Positions 24,013 through 32,524 of a DNA stretch of 32,670 bases are shown here, piece after piece. The notes below the pieces were generated by a model, which searched no databases, had not been told where the DNA came from, and worked only from the letters and a program-made list of their open reading frames with translations. The number at the start of each line of letters is the position of its first letter. Within the stretch, counting starts at the first letter, position 1. The stretch spans positions 1 through 32,670 of the forward strand of contig CAJXCR010000014.1 in the NCBI GenBank assembly GCA_913051825.1. The letters run 5' to 3'. This stretch comes from an uncultured Halieaceae bacterium (GTDB taxonomy: Bacteria; Pseudomonadota; Gammaproteobacteria; Pseudomonadales; Halieaceae). A program made the translations under genes and the position numbers.

Positions 24013-25604
24013 TTTTGACCTGTTTTAGAAAGGTTTTTCGTGAGTAATATGACTGGGATAATGCCGGCCATCACTATTGTCAAGGCTGGTAGGGATGCGT
24101 CGGCAAGTCGTTCATCTCCAGCTAGCTCGTAAGTTTTTACGGCAAGAGTATTAAAATCAAATGGTCTAAGTATCAGCGTTGCAGGAAGCTCCTTTAATAC
24201 ATCAACAAATACCAATAGAGAGGCTGTAATCATGCTGCCTCTAATAAGCGGGAAATGAATCGATCTTATCATTCTAAAAGAAGTCGCTCCCAAGATCTGA
24301 GAAGATTCGTCGATATTTGGTCTAATTTGTTCTAAACCAGACTCTATAGATTGAGTAGAAATCGCAATAAATCGCACCGTATAAGCAAACAAAAGTGCGA
24401 GTATACTGCCACTGACAAAGACATTAGTGACATGATCAATAAACGATAGCACCATCAAAACACCGATCGCGATTACTGTTCCGGGGATTGCGTATCCACT
24501 AGTGGCCAAGCGAAGAGCGGCAGCACTAATTTTCCCGGATGTTAAGCGTTTGCCATAAACAAGTAAGACTGCTAACGAAAGACACAAGATGGATGCAGAT
24601 GCAGCGATTGAAAAGGTATTCCAAATTAGCACAAGAAAATCTAGATTAATTGATGACAGTCCGTCTTTAGCAGAGAGTGCTAGAAGTCGTAGCGCTGGAA
24701 ATAAAAATCCAACACAAACAGGGATCATTCCGAGGAAAAAGCAAAAATTACCAAGTGCTTTTGAGAGTTGATGCCTACTTGTTCTTAAGTTCCTGGTTGG
24801 ATTGTAAAATCGTAATTTTTCTCTGGAGATCCGTTCTAGCATCATTAGTGCTAGTACAGCCAATAGAAGCATCGCTGAAAGCTGGGAGGCAGTTTGTAAA
24901 TCGCCTAAACCATACCAAGTTCGGAAAATTCCTGTCGTAAAAACACCAATGCCGAAATATTCCACGGTTCCAAAGTCAGCCAACGTTTCCATTAAAGCTA
25001 GACTTAGACCAGCTACTATTGCGGGTCTAGCAATTGGTAGCGCTATTTTCCTGAAACATTGCCAAGAATTGAGCCCCAGACTCCTGCCAGTTTCCATTAA
25101 ACTGCCAGATTGATTCAGGAATGCGATTCTAGCTAAAAGATAAACATAAGGATAAAGTACAAAGGACATTACGAAGATTGCTCCTCCGATGGAGCGAATG
25201 GGTGGAAAGACATATTCGCCGACTTCCCAGTCGAATGCCATTCGTAATCCAGTTTGGATTGGGCCAAGTACATCCATTAGATCTGTGTATGCATAGGCAA
25301 TTATGTAGGTGGGCATTGCAAGTGGCAGAAGAAGTCCCCAGCTCAAAAAATTCCTGCCTGGGAATTCGCACATAGCGACAAGCCAAGCTGTACCTACGCC
25401 TATAAAAATTGTTCCTAAACCAACTCCTACTAAAAGTATAGTTGAATTGGCTATATAGCTAATCAGTACGGTATTGCGAAGGTGTTCCCATGTCTCAGAA
25501 TACGGTCCTAGCAAATCGGACAAGATAAAAAGGCTTGGTAGTGCCAGAAAGATGCCAATTAATACTTGTCCTAAGAGCCAATTGCTTGATTTTAGTTTCG
25601 CCAC
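24006..25604 (-). CDS. fbpB: Iron(III) ABC transporter, fused permease (FbpB type)
   Basis: A 532-residue inner-membrane permease made of two fused binding-protein-dependent transport domains, each with about six hydrophobic segments, as usual for FbpB/SfuB/AfuB. The EAA-like loops that dock on the ATPase are visible in both halves: E-T-G-R-S-L-G-L-N-S-W-Q-C-F-R-K-I-A-L-P near residue 170-190, and D-E-S-S-Q-I-L-G-A-T-S-F-R-M-I-R-S-I-H-F-P-L near 430-450. The start codon is GTG at 25604; no ATG lies near, and the ribosome site is weak. It follows the binding-protein gene by 20 bases and overlaps fbpC. It provides the membrane channel for ferric iron handed over by the periplasmic protein. Related permeases carry other anions (phosphonate, putrescine), but the partner protein argues for iron. 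Confidence 0.92.
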   Translation of the reverse strand: MAKLKSSNWLLGQVLIGIFLALPSLFILSDLLGPYSETWEHLRNTVLISYIANSTILLVGVGLGTIFIGVGTAWLVAMCEFPGRNFLSWGLLLPLAMPTYIIAYAYTDLMDVLGPIQTGLRMAFDWEVGEYVFPPIRSIGGAIFVMSFVLYPYVYLLARIAFLNQSGSLMETGRSLGLNSWQCFRKIALPIARPAIVAGLSLALMETLADFGTVEYFGIGVFTTGIFRTWYGLGDLQTASQLSAMLLLAVLALMMLERISREKLRFYNPTRNLRTSRHQLSKALGNFCFFLGMIPVCVGFLFPALRLLALSAKDGLSSINLDFLVLIWNTFSIAASASILCLSLAVLLVYGKRLTSGKISAAALRLATSGYAIPGTVIAIGVLMVLSFIDHVTNVFVSGSILALLFAYTVRFIAISTQSIESGLEQIRPNIDESSQILGATSFRMIRSIHFPLIRGSMITASLLVFVDVLKELPATLILRPFDFNTLAVKTYELAGDERLADASLPALTIVMAGIIPVILLTKNLSKTGQKW

Positions 25605-25624
25605 GAAATAAATTCAGCAAATCG

Positions 25625-26656
25625 CTATGGCCAGCCTGCTTTATCCATGGACTTAACAGCCTCCATATTTAACTTACCAAGGGTGTCTACAGGAAGTGAA
25701 TCAGATTTAAAGTCGCCCCAGTTCTTAAGGATCTGACTTGCTCCGACCTTTGGATCAACGGGATATTCATTGTTAACTTTTGCATACCACCTTTGACTAT
25801 TTGGACTAGTTAAAAATTCGAGCAATTTTTTGGCGTTTTCTGGGGATTGTGAAGCCTTAGTTATCCCTGCACCTGAAATATTAACATGTGCGCCTCGCCC
25901 TAATTGATTTGGCCAGAACACATCTACTTTCATCGCTGCCTCTTGTTGACTCTCATTGCTTGACTTCAGCATTCCACCTAGATAGTAAGTGTTAATAACG
26001 GCAATGTCACACACTCCCGCCGCCACTGCCATGACCTGATCTCGATCACCTCCTTGGGGCTTTCGTGCAAAGTTAGATGTGATGCCTTTAAGCCACATTT
26101 CTGTCGCGACTGTGCCATTGTTAGCTAGTAAGCTGGCCACTAAAGATTGGTTATATATATTGCCTGACGACCGGATGCATAGCCTTTGAGCCCATTTTGG
26201 ATTCGCTAATTCTTCGTAAGTGGAAAGCTCTTCTGGTGAGACTCGTTCTTTAGAATAAATAATGGTTCGTGCCCGCATGCTTAGTCCGTACCAGAGGTTG
26301 TCTTTGCTACGAAGGTGTTTAGGGACATTATTTGATAATTTTTCTGAGAATACCGGTTGAAAAATCCCAGCCTCCTGCGCTCTATATAGCCTACCTGCAT
26401 CTATAGTGATTAGAATGTCTGCTGGAGAATTGGCACCCTCAAGTTTTAACCTTGTCAGCAGGGCATCACCTTTTCCGGTAACTAACTTTACTTGAATTCC
26501 AGAAGAATCAGTAAATTGATCTAACAAAGGTTTAATTAAGCCTTCTTGTCTTGCCGAATAAACATTAATGGACTCACTATAAGTTATGCTCGATAGGCAT
26601 AAGAAGCTTATAGTACCTACGGTCTGCAAAAATCTGTGCTTTAATGAGAGTGGCAT
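25625..26656 (-). CDS. fbpA: Iron(III) ABC transporter, periplasmic substrate-binding protein (FbpA type)
   Basis: A 343-residue periplasmic binding protein for ferric iron. The signal peptide (QTVGTISFLCLSSITYS) is followed by E-S-I-N-V-Y-S-A-R-Q-E-G-L-I-K-P-L-L-D-Q-F-T, the standard FbpA opening where the Tyr-Ser-x-Arg strand begins domain 1. V-T-G-K-G-D-A-L-L-T-R-L near 59-70 and the adjacent Tyr pair Y224-Y225 in I-N-T-Y-Y-L-G correspond to the iron-ligand tyrosines of FbpA. Cys20 falls inside the signal h-region without a proper lipobox, so a soluble periplasmic protein is expected. AAGGA sits about 6 bases before the ATG. First gene of the operon; a Fur box and promoter lie 31 to 65 bases upstream, so expression should rise when iron is scarce. 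Confidence 0.93.
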   Translation of the reverse strand: MPLSLKHRFLQTVGTISFLCLSSITYSESINVYSARQEGLIKPLLDQFTDSSGIQVKLVTGKGDALLTRLKLEGANSPADILITIDAGRLYRAQEAGIFQPVFSEKLSNNVPKHLRSKDNLWYGLSMRARTIIYSKERVSPEELSTYEELANPKWAQRLCIRSSGNIYNQSLVASLLANNGTVATEMWLKGITSNFARKPQGGDRDQVMAVAAGVCDIAVINTYYLGGMLKSSNESQQEAAMKVDVFWPNQLGRGAHVNISGAGITKASQSPENAKKLLEFLTSPNSQRWYAKVNNEYPVDPKVGASQILKNWGDFKSDSLPVDTLGKLNMEAVKSMDKAGWP

Positions 26657-26686
26657 TTCATGTCCTTTGTCTTGATTTTAATTAAG

Positions 26687-26705
26687 AATGCGTATTATTC
26701 TCATT
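26687..26705 (-). promoter_or_regulatory. Fur box upstream of fbpA
   Basis: On the minus strand the 19 bases read AATGAGAATAATACGCATT. Compared with the palindromic Fur consensus AATGATAAT-N-ATTATCATT, 14 of 18 paired positions agree, and the left half has only one mismatch. It overlaps the candidate -10 of the fbpA promoter, the classical position for iron-dependent repression. It lies between the divergent fbpA and nadK genes and is much closer to fbpA. Confidence 0.75.
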
Positions 26706-26721
26706 TGAGAGAAGAAAGCAA
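26692..26721 (-). promoter_or_regulatory. Candidate sigma70-type promoter for fbpABC
   Basis: On the minus strand: TTGCTT (-35, 26716-26721), an 18-base spacer, TAATAC (-10, 26692-26697), about 36 bases before the fbpA ATG. The Fur box covers the -10, which supports the assignment. The opposite strand has a good -10-like TATACT at 26778-26783 for nadK, but no matching -35. Confidence 0.5.
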
Positions 26722-26818
26722 TCAACTAGATTAAGTATCTTACAGTGTCTTGCTGCATGCCTCAGTCTATGGCAGGTTATACTGTCTCTCAAGTAGAGTC
26801 TTTGGAGTAAGGAAGTTA

Positions 26819-27700
26819 ATGACTGCTGTTTTCAAAAAGGTTGGGGTGGTTGGACGTAGCGATCCTGAAAAGATTTCTCCTGTTTTATCGGATGTGATTT
26901 CCTATCTTCTGGAGCGATCTTTAGAAATCATGGTGCTTAAAAAGTTAGAGAAATCGGTCACTGGCATATCAGATTTTTTTTCCATGGAAGAGATCGGTAC
27001 GAAAGCCGATCTTGTCGTGGTAGTCGGTGGCGATGGCAGTCTTCTTAAAGCAGCAAGAACACTCGCACTTTATGATACTCCAGTCATTGGTGTGAATCGC
27101 GGACGTCTCGGATTTTTGGCAGATATTAATCCAGACGATATTACAAATCAGTTGAACGCTGTATTTGAAGGAGAATTCACGCGTGAGAAACGATTTTTGC
27201 TGAATACAAGTGTGTCCCGTGATAAAAAAGTAGTTTCATCAGCCGACGCCTTAAACGATGTAGTAGTAAATTCTGGAACCTCTGCACAAATGATAGAATT
27301 GGAATTATACATTGACGAGATTTTTGTCTATCGACAAAGATCGGATGGACTGATCGTATCATCTCCCACCGGGTCAACAGCTTATTCTCTTTCTGGAGGT
27401 GGACCAATAATGCATCCAACCCTTGATGCTATGCTGTTAGTACCAATGTATCCGCATGCGTTGAGTAGTCGACCGATTGTGATTGATGGGAATAGTGAAA
27501 TACGAATTGATTTGATTGAACGGAATGAAATTGACTCACCGGTAACTTGCGATGGGCAAGTCAAATTGACGGCTAAACCTGGTGACACGGTTCATGTTCG
27601 AAAAAAACCAGAAAAGTTAACTCTCCTTCATCCAAAAGGGCATAATTTCTATGCGAGTTGCAGAGACAAACTTCGCTGGAGCAATGCGTTAGTAGGCTAA
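26819..27700 (+). CDS. nadK: NAD kinase
   Basis: A 293-residue cytosolic enzyme that phosphorylates NAD+ with ATP to NADP+. The catalytic/nucleotide motif G-G-D-G-S lies at 70-74 (Asp72 is the catalytic residue by family comparison), followed by N-R-G-R-L-G-F-L-A-D near 96-105, N-D-V-V-V-N near 145, and the glycine-rich S-P-T-G-S-T-A-Y-S-L-S-G-G-G-P near 180-195 with P-H-A-L-S-S-R-P near 214. Length is normal (about 290-300). A TTG-started extension to 26750 adds 23 residues unlike the family, whereas AAGGA sits 6 bases before the ATG at 26819, so that start is used. The stop TAA overlaps the rhomboid ATG by one base (TAATG). The gene opens the conserved nadK-to-pepN cluster. Confidence 0.95.
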   Translation: MTAVFKKVGVVGRSDPEKISPVLSDVISYLLERSLEIMVLKKLEKSVTGISDFFSMEEIGTKADLVVVVGGDGSLLKAARTLALYDTPVIGVNRGRLGFLADINPDDITNQLNAVFEGEFTREKRFLLNTSVSRDKKVVSSADALNDVVVNSGTSAQMIELELYIDEIFVYRQRSDGLIVSSPTGSTAYSLSGGGPIMHPTLDAMLLVPMYPHALSSRPIVIDGNSEIRIDLIERNEIDSPVTCDGQVKLTAKPGDTVHVRKKPEKLTLLHPKGHNFYASCRDKLRWSNALVG

Positions 27701-28563
27701 TGGAAGGCATCGTCGAAGCGCTTCGAGAAGGCATCTCGATTGATTTGATGCCCTTTTCCACATACCTGTTTCAAAAAAATATTCCTCATCGCATTTTCGA
27801 GGATAAAGGATGTCAGGTTTTAGTAGTATCGAAAGATACCGATGCTCAGTTAGTTAAAAGATTTTACGCTGCCTGGCGGAGCGGTGACCTGGAAATGCGA
27901 GAAAATCCTAATGCAAGGTATAGATTTAATTTAGAGAAGCTATTTAACCTAAGAGGTCAAAATCCAGTTTGCCTTTCACTAATTTTTTTGAGTTGCCTTG
28001 GGTTTGTGTGTACATATTGGCTACCTTCTTATGAAATAGTTTCTTGGCTTACATTTTTACCGTTTACCTTCGAAACAGGGCAAATACAGTACGGCTTTTT
28101 TGAACATCAATATTGGAGAATTTTATCACCATCATTTCTGCACTTTGGTTGGCTTCATTTAGTCTTTAACTGTCTATGGTTGTGGGAGTTGGGTGGAAAA
28201 ATCGAAAGATCCTTTGGATCCTTAGTTCTTTTGGCACATTTTTTTTTCATCGCCGCAATTTCAAATTTAGCGCAATACCTATGGACAGGTCCAAGCCTGT
28301 TCGGAGGAATGTCTGGAGTTGTATATGGACTATTAGGTTTTTGTTGGCTCGAATCTAGAACAAATCCAGACTCTTCTTTGCGTCTTCCACCGGTGTTGAT
28401 ATGGTTCATGTTGGGTTGGCTCTTCGTATGCATGACTGGTCTGATAGAAGCTGTTGGCTTTGGTGCGATAGCAAATTCAGCCCATGTGGGTGGGCTGTTG
28501 TCAGGTGCGTTCCTGGGAGTTGTGGCGGGGTTTTGGCGCAGGAGCGATCCAACTTCTCAATAA
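27700..28563 (+). CDS. Rhomboid-family intramembrane serine protease
   Basis: A 287-residue inner-membrane protease of the rhomboid family (GlpG-like), which cleaves transmembrane segments of other proteins. Residues 1-70 form a small soluble N-terminal domain (F-Q-K-N-I-P-H-R-I-F-E-D-K-G-C-Q-V-L-V), like the GlpG cytosolic NRho fold. About six hydrophobic segments follow. Catalytic Ser205 is in F-G-G-M-S-G-V-V-Y-G, His262 in S-A-H-V-G-G, and the oxyanion-helper motif H153-L-V-F-N157 sits in W-L-H-L-V-F-N. These three sites keep almost exactly the spacing of E. coli GlpG (H150, N154, S201, H254). The start is the ATG at 27700 inside TAATG shared with nadK; an upstream in-frame TTG (27658) would overlap nadK further. 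Translational coupling to nadK is likely. Confidence 0.92.
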   Translation: MEGIVEALREGISIDLMPFSTYLFQKNIPHRIFEDKGCQVLVVSKDTDAQLVKRFYAAWRSGDLEMRENPNARYRFNLEKLFNLRGQNPVCLSLIFLSCLGFVCTYWLPSYEIVSWLTFLPFTFETGQIQYGFFEHQYWRILSPSFLHFGWLHLVFNCLWLWELGGKIERSFGSLVLLAHFFFIAAISNLAQYLWTGPSLFGGMSGVVYGLLGFCWLESRTNPDSSLRLPPVLIWFMLGWLFVCMTGLIEAVGFGAIANSAHVGGLLSGAFLGVVAGFWRRSDPTSQ

Positions 28564-28588
28564 ATAATTATTTCTAAGTGATCTAAAT

Positions 28589-28858
28589 ATGGAATATTTG
28601 AAGGTGTTAGAGCATTTAAATCCGACCATCTATGAGCAACTTAAGCAGTCTCTTGAGGTTGGTAAATGGCCTGACGGAGAACGACTAACAGAGCGACAAA
28701 AAGAAATAGTCATGCAGGCGCTGATTGGTTGGGGTGAAATTCATCTTCCAGCTGAGCAACGGATTGGCTACATTGATAAAGGTAAAAAAGAGAAGTCTCG
28801 GAACGGTGGTACTTCTAGTGATGTAGATTCATTGGCTAACATTATTAGTAGGAGCTAG
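28589..28858 (+). CDS. DUF1315 family protein (YeaC-like)
   Basis: An 89-residue soluble protein of the DUF1315/YeaC family, of unknown function. Typical features are the opening L-N-P-T-I-Y-E-Q-L-K-Q-S-L-E-V-G-K-W-P-D-G near residues 8-28, then L-T-E-R-Q-K-E-I-V-M-Q-A-L-I-G-W-G near 31-47 and H-L-P-A-E-Q-R-I-G-Y-I-D-K-G. The C-terminal 25 residues are charged and variable. It sits 25 bases after the rhomboid gene and 5 before the DUF2797 gene, in the order known from Pseudomonas, so cotranscription is expected. In related bacteria the gene is almost always next to DUF2797, which hints at a shared but unknown role. Confidence 0.88.
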   Translation: MEYLKVLEHLNPTIYEQLKQSLEVGKWPDGERLTERQKEIVMQALIGWGEIHLPAEQRIGYIDKGKKEKSRNGGTSSDVDSLANIISRS

Positions 28859-28863
28859 TCGAG

Positions 28864-29700
28864 ATGACTAATCGAGGTCACTCTGGATCATTAAGGAAAA
28901 TGCGAGCAGTATTATCTGACCCGGTAGACTATTTCTTGGTTCTAGATAAGACTGAAGTTCCTCTTAATGAGATGCTTGGATGTAATATAAAACTTGAGTT
29001 TCATGGTCTTATTCATTGCATTTATTGTGGCAGGAAAACCAGCAAAAGTTTTAACCAAGGTTATTGCTTTCCTTGTTTTCGTAAGCTTGCTCAATGTGAT
29101 CTTTGCATTGTTAGCCCGGAAAAATGTCATTATCACGAAGGAACCTGTAGGGAACCCACTTGGGGACAGGAAAATTGTATGACAAAACATATAGTTTATC
29201 TTTCGATTACATCTGGGCTTAAAGTCGGAATTACTCGTTCTACACAAGTCCCCACTCGCTGGATTGATCAAGGAGCTACACAAGCTCAGCCAATATTCAT
29301 CGTAAGTACGCGATACCAATCCGGTATTATCGAAAATATTTTTTCTAAGCATGTGGCAGATAAAACCAATTGGCGGGCGATGCTAAAAGGAAACCAATCT
29401 CCAAGAGATTTGCAAGAAGAGAGAGCTGTTTTGGTTGAGGATTGTAAGTTGGAGATTGAAGCAGTTGCTGAAAAACATGGTGAAGATGCTATTCGCATGG
29501 TCGATTCTCCTGAAGATACTTTGATTAATTATCCAGTCCTAGAATTTCCGACCAAAGTGAGTTCTCATAATTTTGAAAAAAATCCGATCGTCTCTGGACG
29601 TTTAATGGGGATAAAGGGGCAGTACCTGCTTCTGGATTCAGGTGTCATTAATCTTCGCAAATTTGGAGGTTATGAAATAACTTTTAGCGTGCTGGACTAA
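28864..29700 (+). CDS. DUF2797 family protein with cysteine-rich and GIY-YIG-like segments
   Basis: A 278-residue DUF2797 protein, function unknown. Residues 52-95 contain paired cysteines suited to zinc binding: C52-x2-C55, C68-x2-C71, C78-x2-C81, C88 and C95, with His89/91 nearby. Residues 110-140 read I-V-Y-L-S...G-L-K-V-G-I-T-R...T-R-W-I-D-Q-G-A, which resembles the first motifs of the GIY-YIG nuclease-like fold (two hydrophobic strands, Lys-Val-Gly-x-(S/T)-x, then Arg and Gly-Ala). Whether the catalytic glutamate is present is unclear (I-E near 150 is a candidate). AGGAG lies about 9 bases before the ATG. No signal peptide. It is followed by pepN after 124 bases. Nucleic-acid binding is inferred from the motif, not shown. 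Confidence 0.85.
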   Translation: MTNRGHSGSLRKMRAVLSDPVDYFLVLDKTEVPLNEMLGCNIKLEFHGLIHCIYCGRKTSKSFNQGYCFPCFRKLAQCDLCIVSPEKCHYHEGTCREPTWGQENCMTKHIVYLSITSGLKVGITRSTQVPTRWIDQGATQAQPIFIVSTRYQSGIIENIFSKHVADKTNWRAMLKGNQSPRDLQEERAVLVEDCKLEIEAVAEKHGEDAIRMVDSPEDTLINYPVLEFPTKVSSHNFEKNPIVSGRLMGIKGQYLLLDSGVINLRKFGGYEITFSVLD

Positions 29701-29766
29701 GGATTTCTGACTTTTAGAAAAATCATATCCAACGAAGCTGAAATTCTTAAATAAAATCTACTAGCT

Positions 29767-29797
29767 ATGACAAGAAATTGCGCTAATTTGCTAAAAT
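29767..29797 (+). promoter_or_regulatory. Weak candidate promoter for pepN
   Basis: ATGACA (29767-29772) and TAAAAT (29792-29797) separated by 19 bases, about 27 bases before the pepN ATG. The spacer is long and -35 imperfect, so pepN may equally be read through from the upstream cluster; a gap of 124 bases without clear terminator leaves both open. Confidence 0.28.
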
Positions 29798-29824
29798 AGA
29801 GCAACATTGTAAGAGAGTAAAACT

Positions 29825-32473
29825 ATGCGAGAAGCTCAACCTTCACCAATTTTTCTTGAAGATTATTTACCGCCACCTTTTCTTGTCGATAATGTCTATC
29901 TGGAGTTTCTGCTAAATGAAGATTATACACGAGTTAATTCCACATTAAGTGTGAGGAAGAATCCTGTTGCTGAAAATAGCCAAGACATTTTCCTTAATGG
30001 AGAGGAATTAGAATTAGAAGATATTCTAATCAATGGTGAAACTCTCGAAGAGGCTCAATATCAGATACAGGAAAAAGGGCTGTCAATTTTTTGTGTTCCC
30101 GATGAATTTGAACTTATTATTTCGGTAAAAATTAAACCTCAGCTAAACACTCGTTTAGAAGGCTTGTACAAATCAAAAAAAATGTTTTGTACTCAATGTG
30201 AGGCAGAAGGGTTTCGGAGAATAACTTATTACCCTGATCGACCAGATGTTTTGGCTAAATTTGTGGTCATTATCGATGCCGATGAGCAGCGCTATCCGGT
30301 GTTGCTTAGCAATGGTGATTTGAAGGCCGAGCACTCTGAAGCTGGTCGCAAGAGAGTTACTTGGATCGATCCACATCCAAAACCTTCCTACCTGTTCGCA
30401 CTCGTTGCAGGTGATTTGTCCTGCGTGGTTGATCAGTTTGTGACCTGCAGAGATCGAATAGTTGATCTAAGAATCTATGTAGAAGAAAGGGATCTTGACA
30501 AGTGCGCGCATGCCATGAGCTCACTGAAAAGCGCCATGAGATGGGACGAAAAAATGTTCGGCAGGGAATATGACCTAGATATTTTCAATATAGTTGCAGT
30601 AGACGATTTCAATATGGGCGCTATGGAAAATAAGAGCCTTAACATCTTTAATACGGCGTGTGTTTTAGCTAACGCAGAGACCACTACTGATCTTGGATTC
30701 CAGAGAGTTGAATCTATAGTGGCTCATGAGTATTTCCACAATTGGTCAGGAAATAGGGTCACTTGTAGAGATTGGTTTCAACTCAGTTTAAAAGAGGGTT
30801 TTACTGTTTATCGAGATGCAGAATTTTCATCCGATATGGGTTCAAGATCAGTCAAAAGAATCGAAGATACTATGACAATGCGCACAGCCCAGTTTGCTGA
30901 GGATGCAGGTCCAATGGCTCATCCTGTTAGGCCTGCTTCTTATATTGAAATATCGAACTTTTATACACTGACGGTCTACGAGAAAGGTGCAGAAGTCGTG
31001 AGGATGATGAGAGTTCTTTTAGGAGAACAACTATTCCGTGAAGGAACAGATTTATATTTTGATCGCCACGACGGTCAAGCGGTCACATGTGAAGAATTTG
31101 TAGTTGCGATGGAAGATGTATCTGGTCTTGATTTAAACCAATTTCGTCTATGGTATTCGCAGGCTGGCACGCCGGTTTTAACTATAAATGACAGCTACAA
31201 TGAAAGCGATCGGACTTATCGCTTAAGTATTCGTCAAGACTGTCCTTCAACTCCTGGTCAGGATCAAAAGAAACCTTTTGTCATCCCTCTAGCTATGGGA
31301 TTGCTCGGTAAATCCGGCAATTTATCTCTGACATTGGCGAATAATCCTAAAGAGCTCAACATGGATTCGCATAGGGTGCTCGTTATTGATGAGGAGCTTC
31401 AAGAGTATGTATTTACAAATGTAGAGGAGAAACCGATACCATCTTTGCTGCGTGGATTTTCGGCCCCGGTAAGATTGAATTACAACTATTCTAGGTTCGA
31501 TTTATGTGCGCTGATTAGTCGAGATGAAGATGAATTTGTCAGATGGGATGCGAGTCAGCAATTAGCGATCCAGATTATTAATGAGGTAGAGCTTGCAATG
31601 CAGCAAGACTTGCCGGTTTCGATAGATCCTATAATTTTGGAAGCATGGAGAAACCTCTTAAAAGACGATACGCTGGATCCCGCGATCATTGCAGCAATGG
31701 TTCGTTTGCCCGGTGAAGTTTATTTGGGTGAGCTCGCTAGTCAGAAATCCGGAATTAATGTTGATAGTATTCGAAAGTCGCGAGAACTAGTTCGCCGTTA
31801 TTTGGCTCAAGCATTGGAAGAGGAATGGCTTTCCACCTATGAGAAATTCAGAGTACACCAAGCATATGAAGCCTCAGGTTCGCAGATAGCCCATCGTAGT
31901 TTGAGTAATATATCTCTAGAATTTCTCTCCTGTAAGGGAGAATTAGGTATTGAGCTAGCCACGGTTCAATTAGCAGAATCTGACAACATGACAGATAGGT
32001 TATCCGCTCTTAGAGTGCTCGCTTTCGAAGGAAATGAAAGTAAACGTGAACAAGCTCTAGACTCATTTTATCAGACTTGGAAAAATGAAACCTTGGTGGT
32101 TAATCAATGGTTGCAGGTTCAGGCATCGATTCCAGATAACACATGCCTTGATCGTATTGAGAAATTAATTTGTCATGAAGCGTTCGATTTACGTAATCCC
32201 AATAAAGTTAGAAGTCTTATCGGATGTTATGCGCAAAACAATCCTACTCAATTTCATAGAATTGATGGGGCTGGATATAAATTTCTTATAGAGAAAATTT
32301 TCGAACTAAATAGCCTCAATCCGCAAATTGCAGCGAGACTACTTGCCCCGCTTACTAAATGGAAGCATTATCTTGGTCGAGAACAGTTAATTAAAGAGCA
32401 ACTTGAGAACTTAGCAAATACTGAAAATTTGTCGAAAGATGTGTTTGAGGTGGTGAGCAAATCACTTGAATAA
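29825..32473 (+). CDS. pepN: Aminopeptidase N (M1 family)
   Basis: An 882-residue zinc aminopeptidase, the major cytosolic enzyme removing N-terminal residues from peptides during protein turnover. The exopeptidase motif G265-A-M-E-N269 binds the free amino terminus; the zinc motif is H301-E302-Y-F-H305 with third ligand Glu324 in L-S-L-K-E-G. These positions lie 4 residues after the E. coli PepN ones (261, 297/301, 320). Segments W-S-G-N-R-V-T-C-R-D-W-F-Q and the catalytic Tyr region Y-T-L-T-V-Y-E-K-G-A near 382-391 are family-typical. The C-terminal 330 residues are the DUF3458-type helical superhelix. Length is close to E. coli (870). No signal peptide. AGAGAG lies about 9 bases before the ATG. 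A clear intrinsic terminator follows the stop. Confidence 0.97.
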   Translation: MREAQPSPIFLEDYLPPPFLVDNVYLEFLLNEDYTRVNSTLSVRKNPVAENSQDIFLNGEELELEDILINGETLEEAQYQIQEKGLSIFCVPDEFELIISVKIKPQLNTRLEGLYKSKKMFCTQCEAEGFRRITYYPDRPDVLAKFVVIIDADEQRYPVLLSNGDLKAEHSEAGRKRVTWIDPHPKPSYLFALVAGDLSCVVDQFVTCRDRIVDLRIYVEERDLDKCAHAMSSLKSAMRWDEKMFGREYDLDIFNIVAVDDFNMGAMENKSLNIFNTACVLANAETTTDLGFQRVESIVAHEYFHNWSGNRVTCRDWFQLSLKEGFTVYRDAEFSSDMGSRSVKRIEDTMTMRTAQFAEDAGPMAHPVRPASYIEISNFYTLTVYEKGAEVVRMMRVLLGEQLFREGTDLYFDRHDGQAVTCEEFVVAMEDVSGLDLNQFRLWYSQAGTPVLTINDSYNESDRTYRLSIRQDCPSTPGQDQKKPFVIPLAMGLLGKSGNLSLTLANNPKELNMDSHRVLVIDEELQEYVFTNVEEKPIPSLLRGFSAPVRLNYNYSRFDLCALISRDEDEFVRWDASQQLAIQIINEVELAMQQDLPVSIDPIILEAWRNLLKDDTLDPAIIAAMVRLPGEVYLGELASQKSGINVDSIRKSRELVRRYLAQALEEEWLSTYEKFRVHQAYEASGSQIAHRSLSNISLEFLSCKGELGIELATVQLAESDNMTDRLSALRVLAFEGNESKREQALDSFYQTWKNETLVVNQWLQVQASIPDNTCLDRIEKLICHEAFDLRNPNKVRSLIGCYAQNNPTQFHRIDGAGYKFLIEKIFELNSLNPQIAARLLAPLTKWKHYLGREQLIKEQLENLANTENLSKDVFEVVSKSLE

Positions 32474-32490
32474 TATCGTTCTTCAGCACC

Positions 32491-32524
32491 AAGTACTACT
32501 GAGTGGGAGTAGTGCTTAGATTTT
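32491..32524 (+). terminator. Rho-independent terminator after pepN
   Basis: Stem AAGTACTACT (32491-32500) pairs with AGTAGTGCTT (32508-32517), ten pairs including one T-G wobble, with loop GAGTGGG, and then a short T-run (TTTT at 32521-32524). It begins 18 bases after the pepN stop. It separates pepN from the minus-strand gene whose stop is at 32523-32525; on that strand the exit is T-poor, so it mainly serves pepN. Confidence 0.75.

Noticed and set aside
26750-26818. TTG-started extension of nadK by 23 residues
   Set aside because: The extension does not resemble NAD kinases, and ATG 26819 has AAGGA in good position.
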